NCBI RefSeq assembly: GCF_036013975.1
Contig: NZ_CP107904.1
Span: 186,001 to 250,000, forward strand
Reading direction: 5' to 3'
DNA from: Kitasatospora sp. NBC_00458
Lineage (GTDB): Bacteria; Actinomycetota; Actinomycetes; Streptomycetales; Streptomycetaceae
DNA length: 64,000 nucleotides
Part shown: positions 33,950-42,950 of the stretch, in pieces
How the letters are laid out: each line of letters opens with the position of its first letter
Position numbering within the stretch: the first letter of the stretch is position 1
Notes under the pieces: model-generated
Databases searched by the model: none
The model's input: only the letters and a program-made list of their open reading frames with translations
Told to the model about the DNA's origin: nothing
Position numbers and translations under genes: made by a program

Positions 33950-34600
33950 TCACGCTAGCGGATCGGCGCCGCCCTGCGCCTCGCGGGCCACCTCCGCCCG
34001 GAAGCCCTCGATCAGGACGCGCAGCCCGTACTCGAAGTCGGCGTCGTGGTCGGTCATCCGCAGGGTGTCCGCGGCCTCCCGCAGCAGCGGAAGGTCCCGC
34101 AACGCCTCGTCGGGGAAGGGCGGTTGCTCGCGCTGCTCGGCGTCCTGCCGCCAGGCCTGCTCCTCGGTGACCCAGCCCATGAGGTAGCGGTCGATGGTCA
34201 GCAGCAGCCGCAGCGCGGTGCGCGGGCGCAGCCCCGCCCGGCAGAGCGCGTCCAACTGGGCTTCGACTGCGGGGAGTTCTCCGACCGTGGGCAGGGTTCC
34301 GGCGTGCACCCGGGCGCCGTCGCGGTAGGCGAGCAGGGCCGCGCGCTTGGCCCGGGCGTCGGCGGCGAGCCAGTCGGGCCAGTGCTCCGGCTCGGGCCGG
34401 CGGTCCGGGGGCAGCGCCTCGGCCAGCATGGCCTCCGCCATCAGGTCCAGCAGCTCCCGCTTGCTCTTGAAGTGCCAGTACAGGGCCGGGGACTGCACAC
34501 CGAGCTCGCGGGCGAGCCGACGGGTGGTGAGCCCGTCGATGCCGACCTCGTCGAGCAGCCGCAGCGCGGTGCGCACCACGTCGTCCCGTTGCAGCGCCAT
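33950..34600 (-). CDS. TetR-family repressor (TetR_C type)
   Basis: The protein has 216 aa from the ATG at 34600. The HTH reads LTTRRLARELGVQSPALYWHFKSKRELLD, closely like tetracycline-repressor proteins. The C-terminal helical domain carries DRYLMGWVTEEQAW. It is divergent from an MFS gene. The intergenic region contains TTATC-ACC-GATAA and other palindromes that are its probable operators, so it likely represses the exporter and itself. Confidence 0.88.
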   Translation of the reverse strand: MALQRDDVVRTALRLLDEVGIDGLTTRRLARELGVQSPALYWHFKSKRELLDLMAEAMLAEALPPDRRPEPEHWPDWLAADARAKRAALLAYRDGARVHAGTLPTVGELPAVEAQLDALCRAGLRPRTALRLLLTIDRYLMGWVTEEQAWRQDAEQREQPPFPDEALRDLPLLREAADTLRMTDHDADFEYGLRVLIEGFRAEVAREAQGGADPLA

Positions 34601-34737
34601 GTCCCACCGACCTTTCCGCCGGCCGCTCCGCGCACCGACGGCTCCACGCGGACCGCGCCGCGGGACGACCGCCGGACGACCGCCCGCAGGCCGTCGCTCC
34701 GGACGCCGGCCGCTCCGTTTATTCGCTTGGCGCCCCA

Positions 34738-34782
34738 CCTTATCGCTGCTAAATTCCCGCTCGGAATTTATCACCGATAAGG
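34738..34782. promoter_or_regulatory. Nested TetR operators between tetR and MFS genes
   Basis: TTATC-ACC-GATAA (34768-34780) is a compact perfect palindrome. TAAATTCC-CGCTC-GGAATTTA (34750-34770) is a second, and CCTTATCG (34738-34745) pairs with CGATAAGG (34775-34782). The AT-rich content stands out from the surroundings and probably includes the divergent promoters. Confidence 0.6.
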
Positions 34783-34865
34783 AAGCGGCTCGGCCCCGCT
34801 CCGAGCGGCCCGTCGCGCTCCCGAGCGGCCCGCCGCCCTCCCCCACCGAAGGGAACGATGGCCCC

Positions 34866-36188
34866 ATGACCACCGGATCGGGCCGCCGCCCGCGGTCCCG
34901 TCTGCTGCCCGACACCGCACCGTGGCGGTCCTCCCGGGACTTCCGGCTGGTCTGGACGTCCGGCGCCGTCACCATGCTGGGCTCGGTCTTCACGCTCACC
35001 GCGATCCCGTTGCAGATCGCCGACGCCACCGGCTCACCGCTCGCGGTGGGCGCGGTCGGCGCGGTCGAGCTGGTGCCGACGGTCCTGCTCGGCCTCTACG
35101 GCGGGGTGCTCGCCGACCGCGCCGACCGGCGCACGGTGGTGCTGGCCACGGAGGTCGCGCTCGCCGCGCTCAGCGTCCTGCTGCTGCTCAACGCGGTCCG
35201 GGGCGGTCCGGCGCTCTGGCCGCTCTACGCCGCGGCCGGCTGCGCGGCCGCGCTCCAGGGGCTGCAGCAGCCGTCGCTGGAGGCGATGGTGCCCCGGCTC
35301 GTGCCGCACGACCAGCTGGTCGCCGCGGGTGCGCTGCTCTCCCTGCGGTGGAGCGTGGTCGGCCTGGCCGCGCCGGCCGCGGCGGGGGTGGTCATCGCCA
35401 CCGCCGGGGTCGGTACCGCGTACCTGATCGACCTGGCCACCTTCCTGGTCTCGATCGCCCTGCTCACCCGGATCCGCCCCGTCCGCCCGGCCCGGGAGGC
35501 CCGGTCCCCACTGCCGGGCGACCTCGCCGAGGGCGCCCGCTACGTCGCACGCCGGCCCGACCTGGTCGGGACCTACCTGGTCGACCTCGCGGCGACCGCC
35601 TTCGCACTGCCGACCGCGCTCTTCCCGTTCCTCGCCGACGAGCTGGACGCGCGCTGGGCGCTCGGCCTGCTGTACTCCGCCTCGGCGGCCGGCACCCTCG
35701 TCGCGGCCGCCACCAGCGGCTGGACCGGGCGGGTGCACCGGCACGGCCGGCTCGTCCTGCTCTCCGGGGCACTGGTCGGGACGGCCACCGCGGCGGCCGC
35801 ACTCACCTCCGGGATCTGGGCGGTACTGCTCTGCCTGGCGCTCGCGGGCGCCGCGCACTGGGTGGGCGACGCCTTCCGCACCGCGATCTGGAACCGCTCC
35901 ATCCCGGACGAGCTGCGCGGCCGCGCCGCGGGGCTGGAACTGCTGGTCGGTTCGGCCGGACCGGCGCTGGGCGACCTCCGGGCCGGCGGCCTGGCCGCCC
36001 GGTACGGCATCCGGGCCGCGCTGCGCACGGGCGGCCTGGCCTGTCTCGCCACCAGCGGGGTGCTCGCCGCCGCACTGCCCGCCCTCTGGCGGTACGACGA
36101 CCGGACCGACCCGCAGGTGGCGGCGGTCCGGGCGGCGCGGCGGACGGACGGACCCGCGGAGGGGCCGCCGACGGGTGCGGCGGCCTGA
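34866..36188 (+). CDS. MFS transporter (EntS/DHA3-like)
   Basis: The protein has 440 aa from the ATG at 34866, chosen because the family's usual start (SRDFRLVWTSGAVTMLGS) follows about 22 residues later. Motif YGGVLADRADRRTVVLATE marks loop 2-3; QQPSLEAMVPRLVPHDQL matches the loop 4-5 region of enterobactin-exporter-like proteins. Twelve helices are predicted and the Ala/Gly/Pro-rich tail is short. A metabolite or drug exporter under TetR control is likely. Confidence 0.85.
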   Translation: MTTGSGRRPRSRLLPDTAPWRSSRDFRLVWTSGAVTMLGSVFTLTAIPLQIADATGSPLAVGAVGAVELVPTVLLGLYGGVLADRADRRTVVLATEVALAALSVLLLLNAVRGGPALWPLYAAAGCAAALQGLQQPSLEAMVPRLVPHDQLVAAGALLSLRWSVVGLAAPAAAGVVIATAGVGTAYLIDLATFLVSIALLTRIRPVRPAREARSPLPGDLAEGARYVARRPDLVGTYLVDLAATAFALPTALFPFLADELDARWALGLLYSASAAGTLVAAATSGWTGRVHRHGRLVLLSGALVGTATAAAALTSGIWAVLLCLALAGAAHWVGDAFRTAIWNRSIPDELRGRAAGLELLVGSAGPALGDLRAGGLAARYGIRAALRTGGLACLATSGVLAAALPALWRYDDRTDPQVAAVRAARRTDGPAEGPPTGAAA

Positions 36189-36201
36189 CCGCGCGACGCC
36201 C

Positions 36202-36232
36202 GCCCGGTACGGGATCGGGTCCCATACCGGGC
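36202..36232 (+). terminator. Terminator after the MFS gene
   Basis: Arms 36202-36214 and 36220-36232 pair over 13 bases with one mismatch, 14 bases past the stop. A triple eight-base repeat (GGCCGCAC at 36257-36280) follows. Confidence 0.6.
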
Positions 36233-36379
36233 AGGCGGCGGGCCGCAGGGCCCCAGGGCCGCACGGCCGCACGGCCGCACGCCCGCAGGGGAATCCGGCG
36301 CAGTCCCCCGCCGGGCGCACGCGCCGAGCCCTCGGACACCGGAGGGCAGGCCCACGACGGGCGACGGCCCGCCCCGGTG

Positions 36380-36616
36380 TCAGGCCTCCTGGTTGTCGAG
36401 CCAGTGCACCAGCACGGCACGCTCGGTGTCGGTGCCGACCGGATGCGCCGGATCGAGCGCCCAGGCGCGGATCCGCCGGACGGTCTCCGGGTCCAGGTCC
36501 AGGTAGAGACGCCAGTGGGCCCGGGGGTGGCAGTCCGCTTCGCGGGGCTGGCCGCACTCGTGGCAGTGGGTGAAGAAGGCGTCGACCATACGGTGCACGA
36601 TCGTCTCGGCGGACAT
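36380..36616 (-). CDS. Small protein with a possible zinc-binding cluster
   Basis: The protein has 78 aa from the ATG at 36616 with GAGGAAG about 11 bases upstream. THCHECGQPREADCHP offers CxxC plus C/H ligands, as in a small zinc finger. The rest (WRLYLDLDPETVRRIRAWALD) looks helical, and the end is LVHWLDNQEA. The codon bias is typical for the genome. I do not recognise the family. Confidence 0.5.
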   Translation of the reverse strand: MSAETIVHRMVDAFFTHCHECGQPREADCHPRAHWRLYLDLDPETVRRIRAWALDPAHPVGTDTERAVLVHWLDNQEA

Positions 36617-36671
36617 GTACGGCGGTACTTCCTCACGTGCTCGGCTCGCGCCGCCGGACTCCACGGACCGG

Positions 36672-36772
36672 CGGGCCCGCACTCCAGGGTGCGGGCCCGG
36701 GCGGGCGGACGGGAGGGACCAACGTCCCGGGCACGCCCGAGGCCCGGTCCCCGTGGGGGTGGGGACCGGGCC
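36672..36772 (-). terminator. Two terminator hairpins after the sugar ABC operon
   Basis: The first met by the minus-strand transcript is 36741-36752 with 36761-36772 (perfect 12-base stem, eight-base loop). The second is 36672-36682 with 36689-36699 (perfect 11-base stem, six-base loop). Confidence 0.7.
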
Positions 36773-36908
36773 GTTCGGGAGGGTCGCTCGGGGCTGGTGG
36801 GGGCCGACCGGGAGACCCCCGCCCCGGAGGGGCTCGGCGGGAGCTCCCCCCGGGGAGGGCCGTGCGGCGGAGCCGTCGGAACGGGCCCCGGTCGGGGCGG
36901 GCCCCGTC

Positions 36909-38183
36909 TCAGCCCCGGCCGGCGGACTTCTGGGTGCGCCGGGAGACCGAGTCGAGCACCACGGCGGCGAGCAGCACCGCACCGGTGATCATGTACTGGA
37001 TGGCCTGGGCGGCGTGCACCATGTCCAGGCCGGTGGTGATCGACTGGATCACCAGCATGCCGAGCAGGGCCGACCAGGTGGTGCCGCGCCCGCCGAAGAG
37101 GCTGGTCCCGCCGATGACGGCGGCGGCGATCGCGCTCATCAGCACGTTGCCCCCGCCGAGCAGCTTGTCGGCGGAACCCTGCTGGGAGGCGATGAAGAGG
37201 CCGCCGAGGCCGGCCAGCGCGGCGGAGATCATGAACACCGAGATCCGGATCCAGGCCACGTTGATGCCGGCCCGGCGGGCGGCCTCGATGCCGCCGCCGA
37301 CCGCGAAGATCTGCCGGCCGTAGGAGGTGCGGCGGAGCACGAAGTCGGTGAGGACGACCACGCCGACCAGCACGACCAGCGGCAGCGGCAGGCCGCTGTC
37401 CTGGTTGAGCGTGTAGGCGCCGACCAGCGCGACCACGGCCAGGCCGCCGGTGCGCAGCGCGATGTCGCCCAGCGGGCGGGCCGGCAGTCCGGCCGCGGTG
37501 CGGCGGCGGGCGGTGAGCAGCTGGGCGGCGAGGAAGCCGCCGATGGCGAGGACGGCGAGCAGCCAGGCGAACGAGATGTCGCCGTCGCCGAGGAAGTAGT
37601 TGTCGAGGTGGGCGACGACGCCGTCGTTGATGTTGTTGACGGTGCCGAGCTTGCCGAGCACGAAGTCCTGGAGTCCGCTCCAGGCGAGCATGCCGGCCAG
37701 GGTGACGACGAAGGCGGGTACGCCGATCTTGGCGAAGAAGAACCCGTGCAGGGCGCCCATGGCGGCGGCCGTGAGCAGGGCGATCAGGATCGCCAGCCAC
37801 TCGTTGACGCCCTGGCGCACGGCGAGGACGGAGGTGACGGCGGCGCAGACGCCGGCGACCGAGCCGAGCGAGAGGTCGATCTCGCCGAGCAGCAGGACGA
37901 AGACGACGCCGACCGAGATCAGGCCGTAGCCGGCGATCCACTTGGTGATGTTGGTGAGGTTGTCGGCCTGGAGGAAGTGGCCGGTGACGCTCTGGAAGAT
38001 GACGGCGATCAGGATCAGACCGATGACGACCGGCAGTGAGCCGAGGTCGCCGCTGCGGATCTTGCGCCGGAACTCCTCGGCGTACCCGGCGAGGCCGCCC
38101 TGGCGGACCAGCAGGCGCGGGTCGCCCGCGGTCGCGCCGCCGTCGGCGGGCCCGGCGGTGGGGGTGGTCTGGCTGGTGGTCAC
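36909..38183 (-). CDS. Sugar ABC transporter permease (XylH/RbsC-like)
   Basis: The protein has 424 aa. The GTG start overlaps the ATPase stop (GTGA). Ten or more helices are visible; the permease signature region GTVNNINDGV...LAWLLAVL and GGGNVLMSAIAAAVIGGTSLFGGRGTTW near the C-terminus matches the BPD_transp_2 family of ribose/xylose importers. A Pro/Ala/Gly-rich cytoplasmic leader of 35 residues is unusual but common in actinobacteria. It forms the channel with the ATPase and binding protein encoded upstream. Confidence 0.9.
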   Translation of the reverse strand: MTTSQTTPTAGPADGGATAGDPRLLVRQGGLAGYAEEFRRKIRSGDLGSLPVVIGLILIAVIFQSVTGHFLQADNLTNITKWIAGYGLISVGVVFVLLLGEIDLSLGSVAGVCAAVTSVLAVRQGVNEWLAILIALLTAAAMGALHGFFFAKIGVPAFVVTLAGMLAWSGLQDFVLGKLGTVNNINDGVVAHLDNYFLGDGDISFAWLLAVLAIGGFLAAQLLTARRRTAAGLPARPLGDIALRTGGLAVVALVGAYTLNQDSGLPLPLVVLVGVVVLTDFVLRRTSYGRQIFAVGGGIEAARRAGINVAWIRISVFMISAALAGLGGLFIASQQGSADKLLGGGNVLMSAIAAAVIGGTSLFGGRGTTWSALLGMLVIQSITTGLDMVHAAQAIQYMITGAVLLAAVVLDSVSRRTQKSAGRG

Positions 38184-38959
38184 TTCGCTTCCTCCGCGAT
38201 GCGTGCCTGGCGCCGGGTGACGGCGTTGTCGGTGGCGCCGGTGATGGCGGAGATGATCTCCTCGGGCGTGGTGCCGGCGACCGGGAAGGCGCCGTTGTTG
38301 CGGCCGAGCCGCAGGACGGCGACGGTGTCGGCCACCGCGCGGACGTCCGCCATGTTGTGGCTGATCAGGATGACGCCGAGGCCGCGCTGGCGGAGCCGCT
38401 CGACCAGGTCGAGGACCTGCGCGGTCTGTTCGACGCCCAGGGCCGCGGTGGGCTCGTCGAGGATGACGATCCGCGGGTCGCCCACCAGGGCGCGGGCGAT
38501 GGCGACGACCTGGCGCTGACCGCCGGAGAGCGCGGCGATCGGGATCCGCACGCTGGGGATGCGGATCGACAGGGTGTCCAGCAGTTCCTTGGCGCGGCGC
38601 TCCATGGCGACCTCGTCCAGCGTGCCGCGGCGGCGCAGTTCGCGGCCGAGGAACAGGTTGGCGACGACGTCGAGGTTGTCGCAGAGCGCGAGGTCCTGGT
38701 AGACGGTGGCGATGCCGAGGGCCTGGGCGTCCTGCGGCCGGGTGATCCGGACCGGGCGGCCGTCCCAGGTGATGGTGCCCTCGTCGATGGGGTGGACGCC
38801 GGCGATCGTCTTGACCAGGGTGGACTTGCCGGCGCCGTTGTCGCCGACCAGGGCGACGACCTCGCCGGCGTGGACGTCGAGGTCGACGTCGGTGAGGGCC
38901 TGGACGGCGCCGAAGCGCTTGGAGACCGCGCGCAGCGCCAGTACGGGTGCGCCTGTCAC
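38180..38959 (-). CDS. Sugar ABC transporter ATP-binding protein (single domain)
   Basis: The protein has 259 aa from the GTG at 38959. The in-frame ATG at 38968 directly abuts AGGAG and so cannot use it, while the GTG is nine bases away; the ribosome site decides the start. Walker A GDNGAGKSTLVK is near residue 38, the signature LSGGQRQ near 144, Walker B IVILDEP near 164 and the switch His in LISHN near 195. Sugar importers of the RbsA/XylG type usually have two fused ATPase domains. Only one is present here, so two copies must form the dimer, as in the FrcA group. Confidence 0.9.
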   Translation of the reverse strand: MTGAPVLALRAVSKRFGAVQALTDVDLDVHAGEVVALVGDNGAGKSTLVKTIAGVHPIDEGTITWDGRPVRITRPQDAQALGIATVYQDLALCDNLDVVANLFLGRELRRRGTLDEVAMERRAKELLDTLSIRIPSVRIPIAALSGGQRQVVAIARALVGDPRIVILDEPTAALGVEQTAQVLDLVERLRQRGLGVILISHNMADVRAVADTVAVLRLGRNNGAFPVAGTTPEEIISAITGATDNAVTRRQARIAEEAK

Positions 38960-39174
38960 GTGAACCATCTCCTGCGTGGGTGTGCGTGGCGGGGGTGGGT
39001 GGGTGTTCGCGGGGGTGTGGTCCCCGCGGAGGGGTGGTGCTGTTCGGGCGGGTGCGGCGTCCGGACGGGCGGGGCCCGCGAAGGGGTGCTCGTCGCGGCG
39101 GGGGTGCTCGCCGGGGCGGCTCCCCGGGGTGGTCCGGGTGCCCGCCGGGGAGGGCCGGCGGCCGGCCGGGCCGG

Positions 39175-39200
39175 GCGCTCCCCGGTCGGGCGGGGAGCGC
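39175..39200 (-). promoter_or_regulatory. Hairpin between binding protein and ATPase genes (attenuator or processing site)
   Basis: A perfect nine-base stem (39175-39183 with 39192-39200) and an eight-base loop sit in the 284-base gap of the operon. Such stems often let the binding protein be made in excess over the membrane parts. Confidence 0.45.
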
Positions 39201-39243
39201 GTGGCGGTGTGCCCGGCCGCGGCCGACGGCCCTGCGGCTCCGG

Positions 39244-40338
39244 CTACTTGATGCCGATGGCGGTGCAGCCGGCGGCGTAGTCGGCGGTGCAGATGTCGGC
39301 GGCCTTGTAGAGGCCGTCGGCGATCACGGTGTCCTTGATGTTGGCCTTGGTGACGACCTTGGGCTCCAGCAGCTTGGCCGGGATGCCCTTGTCGGTGTCG
39401 CTGTCCACGGTGGCCGGGGCGACGGCCTTGACGTCCTTGCCCTGCAGCAGGCTGACGGCCAGTTCGGCGGCGCTGTTGGCGAGCGGCTTGTAGGCCTTGT
39501 AGATGGTGTAGGCCTGGTCGCCGGAGACGATCCGCTGGACGGCGTCGAGTCCGGCGTCCTGGCCGCCGACCGGGACGGTGACGCCGGCCGCCTTGAGCTG
39601 GGTGATGATGGCGCCGGCCATGCCGTCGTTGGCGGAGTAGACGGCCTGGAAGCCGTCCTTGCCCAGCTGGGTGATGGCGGCACCGGTCTTCTGGCCGGCG
39701 ACGGTGGGCTTCCACTCGCCGGACTGCTCGTAGACCACCTTCTTGATCTTGCCGTCCAGCACCTTGTGGGCCCCGGACTTGAAGAGGGCGGCGTTCGGGT
39801 CGGCCTCGTCCCCGTTGATCATCACGATGTTGGCGTCCGCGGCCTTGGAGCCGAGGGCGTCCAGCAGGGCCTGGCCCTGGAGCTCGCCGACCTTCTCGTT
39901 GTCGAAGGAGACGTAGGCGGAGACCGGACCGGTCGCGAGCCGGTCGTAGGCCACGACCTTGACGCCCTTGTCGGCCGCCTCCTTGACCCAGGACTGGGTG
40001 GACTTGGCGTCGAAGGCGTCGAGGACGATCACCTTGACGCCCTCGGCGATCAGGGTGTCGAACTGCTGCTTCTGCTTGGCGGCGCTGCCCTCGGCGTTGC
40101 TGTAGCGGACCTTGCAGTCCGGGCAGAGGGCGGTGACCCTGGCCTCGATGAACGGGCGGTCGAAGGACTCGTAGCGGGTGGAGGATGCGTTCTCCGGCAG
40201 CAGCAGGCCGATGGACTTGGTGTCCCCGGAGCTCGCGGTGTCCTTCTTGTCGCCACCGGCCTTTCCGCAGGCGGCCATGGACAGGGCCATCGAGACCGCG
40301 GCGGTGCCGATGAGGACACGACGCATCGTTGCGTTCAT
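39244..40338 (-). CDS. Sugar-binding lipoprotein (XylF-like)
   Basis: The protein has 364 aa. The signal peptide ends at the lipobox SMAAC (Cys24). The mature part opens KSIGLLLPENASSTRYESFDRPFIEARV, the first lobe of a periplasmic binding protein type 1, with IVLDAFDAKS, VVAYDRLATG (ligand loop as in xylose-binding proteins), VYSANDGMAGAIITQL and GGQDAGLDAVQRI. The ligand is probably a pentose or related sugar. It is the first gene of the operon with the ATPase and permease. Confidence 0.88.
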   Translation of the reverse strand: MNATMRRVLIGTAAVSMALSMAACGKAGGDKKDTASSGDTKSIGLLLPENASSTRYESFDRPFIEARVTALCPDCKVRYSNAEGSAAKQKQQFDTLIAEGVKVIVLDAFDAKSTQSWVKEAADKGVKVVAYDRLATGPVSAYVSFDNEKVGELQGQALLDALGSKAADANIVMINGDEADPNAALFKSGAHKVLDGKIKKVVYEQSGEWKPTVAGQKTGAAITQLGKDGFQAVYSANDGMAGAIITQLKAAGVTVPVGGQDAGLDAVQRIVSGDQAYTIYKAYKPLANSAAELAVSLLQGKDVKAVAPATVDSDTDKGIPAKLLEPKVVTKANIKDTVIADGLYKAADICTADYAAGCTAIGIK

Positions 40339-40679
40339 AGGGGGATGCCTCCGTGACAGGTGCCGCAGCGCTGCGGCGAGGTGGGAGGAGTTAACCCGGC
40401 CGTGTCATCTGGCGTCAATAAGTAAATTCAAGCTCTCCGCAATCCCGACTCTTTCGTTATCTTCATGAACGCTCGCCGGAGCTTGAAACCTGGAGTTTCC
40501 TCCGAGTCGAGCTATGACAGGACATGACAGAACGGACGAATCCCCTCGCCAAAGGGCCTCTACCTGGTACGGACCTGGGAGGCCGAGGGGTGGGACGTCA
40601 GCGGTTCACCGCTCCGCACGGCGACGGAGGCTTACTTGACAGGAGCAAGACAGGTCAACTCATGCGTTCAAGAGTTTGA
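40339..40679. other. 341-base gap holding the sugar-operon promoter region
   Basis: Besides the promoter at 40390-40418 it contains a 9-base inverted repeat, TTCAAGCTC (40427-40435) and GAGCTTGAA (40479-40487), 43 bases apart, and two ATGACAG direct repeats ten bases apart (40514 and 40524). These could be sites for a sugar-responsive regulator or for the AraC protein encoded next door. Confidence 0.4.
40390..40418 (-). promoter_or_regulatory. Promoter of the sugar ABC operon
   Basis: On the minus strand TTGACG (40413-40418) and GTTAAC (40390-40395) are 17 bases apart, about 50 bases before the start codon at 40338. Confidence 0.5.
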
Positions 40680-41798
40680 TCATCCGTCAGCAAAAGCCGC
40701 CGCCATCCGGTCCCGGTAGCGGCCGGGCGTCGTACCGAAGAGCCGACTGAACGCGTGCGAGAGCGCGTACGGGGTCGCGTAGCCGACCCGGCCGGCGATC
40801 ACGTCCAGCGGGTCGGCGGTCTGCTGGAGCAGCGCGGCCGCGCGCGTCATCCGCCACCAGGTGAGGTACGCCATCGGCGGACGGCCGACCAGTCCGGTGA
40901 ACCGCCGGGTCAGGGTGGCCCGGGAGACCCCGGCATGGGCGGCGAGGTCCTCGGTGGTCCAGCTCCGCGCCGGGTCCTCGTGCAGGGCCCGCAGCGCGGC
41001 CGCCACCACCGGGTCGCCCAGCGCGGCGGGCCAGCGGCCGCCCCGCCGCTCCGCACCGCCGGACGGTCCGCCGGACGACGGCCCGCCCACCGGCCCCGGA
41101 GGCCCGCTCACACCCGTCACACCAGGCGCGCCCGTCACACCCGGCGCGCCCGTGAGACCCGTCAGGCCCGGCCCGCCGGAGAGCGCCTCGCCCCCCGGCG
41201 GCCCGGCCAGCCAGGCGCGCACCATGTAGACCAGCAGCAGGTCGATCAGGCTCGGCACGGCCAGCGCCGCACCCGCCTCGTCGGAGGCCAGCTCGCCGCC
41301 CAACAGGTCGACGGCCGAGCGGAGTTGCGGGTGGCCGCCGACCCGGTTCGGCAGGTGGACCACGTCCGGCAGCTCCAGCATCAGCGGATGCGTCCGACTG
41401 TGCTCCAGGCGGTACTTGCCGCAGAGCAGTTCGGCGACCGGCCCCGCGCCGGACCCGAGGACGGGCACCCGGGAGGCGCCCGGGCCGAGCGGCGGCACCG
41501 CCCCGCCCGGGCCGAGCAGCCGGTCGATCGGGCGGGCCCGCGCGGCCTCGTCCGGCGCCAGCGGCTCGCTCGCCAGCACATGGCCCGTCCCGTGCGGCAG
41601 CAGCACCGCGTCACCCGCGCCCAGCGACACCGGCTCGCCGCCCTCGGGCAGCAGCCAGCAGCCGCCCTCCAGCATCACGTGGAAGCCGGCCCCGTCGTAC
41701 GCGGGGATCCGGGTGGACCACGGTCCGTCCACCCGGAGCCTGACCGAGGAGGGCCGGCCGATGCGCACGGCCGCGATCGCGTCGCTCACCACGTCCAT
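40680..41798 (-). CDS. AraC-family regulator with cupin domain and a collagen-like linker
   Basis: The protein has 372 aa. The N-terminal cupin (about residues 1-130) includes FHVMLEGGCWLLP and LPHGTGH; two helices follow. Then a linker of about 40 residues (about 205-245) is made of Gly-x-y triplets rich in Pro, Thr and Val, like collagen. The AraC HTH pair follows: WTTEDLAAHAGVSRATLTRRF and DPLDVIAGRVGYATPYALSHAFSRLFG, ending with PGRYR. It is upstream of and on the same strand as the sugar ABC operon and divergent from an MBL hydrolase. Either could be its target. Confidence 0.85.
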   Translation of the reverse strand: MDVVSDAIAAVRIGRPSSVRLRVDGPWSTRIPAYDGAGFHVMLEGGCWLLPEGGEPVSLGAGDAVLLPHGTGHVLASEPLAPDEAARARPIDRLLGPGGAVPPLGPGASRVPVLGSGAGPVAELLCGKYRLEHSRTHPLMLELPDVVHLPNRVGGHPQLRSAVDLLGGELASDEAGAALAVPSLIDLLLVYMVRAWLAGPPGGEALSGGPGLTGLTGAPGVTGAPGVTGVSGPPGPVGGPSSGGPSGGAERRGGRWPAALGDPVVAAALRALHEDPARSWTTEDLAAHAGVSRATLTRRFTGLVGRPPMAYLTWWRMTRAAALLQQTADPLDVIAGRVGYATPYALSHAFSRLFGTTPGRYRDRMAAAFADG

Positions 41799-41946
41799 CC
41801 CGCCACCCTACGCCGCCCGGAGCTGGGGTGAGCCGATCGCGTATCCAGGTGATCCAATGAAGCATTGAGGCGCTCACTCCCTCCCCCTAGGCTCAAGATC
41901 AGCGGCGCACGGAGGTGTGCGGCGACACCACGACAGGGGAGGAACC

Positions 41947-42861
41947 ATGGAGCGGATCGTGCTCGGGGACGCGGAGGTCATCAGGGTGGTCGAGTGGGAG
42001 GGCGCCTTCACCCCCGCGAGGACGATCGTGCCCGGCCTGCCGGCCGAGGAGTGGGAACGGAACGCCGACTGGCTGGCACCGGACCACTGGGACCCGGTGG
42101 CCGACACCTACCTGGGCGCCCTGCAGACCTGGGTGATCCGGCACGGCGGGCGGACCGTCCTGGTCGACACCGCGGTCGGGGAGGGCAGGCAGCGCCCGCA
42201 CAGCCCCGCCTTCCACGACCGGCGCAGCGACTTCCTGGAGCGGCTCGCGGCCGCGGGCGTCCGCCCGGAGGACGTCGACGTCGTGGTCAACACCCACCTG
42301 CACGGGGACCACGTCGGTTGGAACACCCGTGCCCTGGACGGCGAGTGGGTCCCCTCCTTCCCCAACGCCGTCTACTACCTGCCCGCCGCCGACCACGCCG
42401 CGATCGACCCGGACGGCCCGGAGTCGGGGCCCGCCCCGGCGGGCGCCGACGCGCGGATCTGGCGGGAGGAACGGCGCCTGATGTTCGCCGACAGCATCGC
42501 GCCGGTCATCCGCTCCGGACAGGCCGTGCTCTGGTCCGACGGCCACCGCCTCGACGAGGCGCTCACCCTCGAACCCGCCCCCGGCCACACCCCCGGCTCG
42601 TCGGTCCTGCGGCTCGACTCACGCGGGGACCGGGCGGTGTTCGTCGGCGATCTGCTGCACAGCCCGGTGCAGTTGGTCCACCCGGGCTGCAACAGCTGCT
42701 TCTGCGAGGACCCGGCCGGCGCCGCCGCCAGCCGGCTGCGGGTGCTCCGACGGGCCGCCGACGAACGGGAGCTGGTCATCCCTGCGCACTTCGCGGGCGC
42801 CGGCGCCGTCGAGGTCCGCCGGCAGGGCGCCGGCTTCGCGGTCTCCCGCTGGGCCTCCTGA
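41947..42861 (+). CDS. MBL-fold metallo-hydrolase
   Basis: The protein has 304 aa with GGAGGAA before the ATG. The dinuclear zinc motif THLHGDHVGWN (HxHxDH) is near residue 117, with the further ligand His in PGHTPGS near 215, the Asp in VGDLLH near 237 and the last His in IPAHFAG near 281. The arrangement resembles AHL lactonase-type and similar hydrolases that act on esters or lactones. It has no signal peptide. It is divergent from the AraC gene. The exact substrate is open. Confidence 0.85.
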   Translation: MERIVLGDAEVIRVVEWEGAFTPARTIVPGLPAEEWERNADWLAPDHWDPVADTYLGALQTWVIRHGGRTVLVDTAVGEGRQRPHSPAFHDRRSDFLERLAAAGVRPEDVDVVVNTHLHGDHVGWNTRALDGEWVPSFPNAVYYLPAADHAAIDPDGPESGPAPAGADARIWREERRLMFADSIAPVIRSGQAVLWSDGHRLDEALTLEPAPGHTPGSSVLRLDSRGDRAVFVGDLLHSPVQLVHPGCNSCFCEDPAGAAASRLRVLRRAADERELVIPAHFAGAGAVEVRRQGAGFAVSRWAS

Positions 42862-42950
42862 CCGGAGGGGCCGGCCGGCCTTCCCGGCGGACGGGACCGC
42901 GCCGCACCCGGCGAGCGCGGGAGCCTCCTCCGGCACCCGCCCCCGAACGG

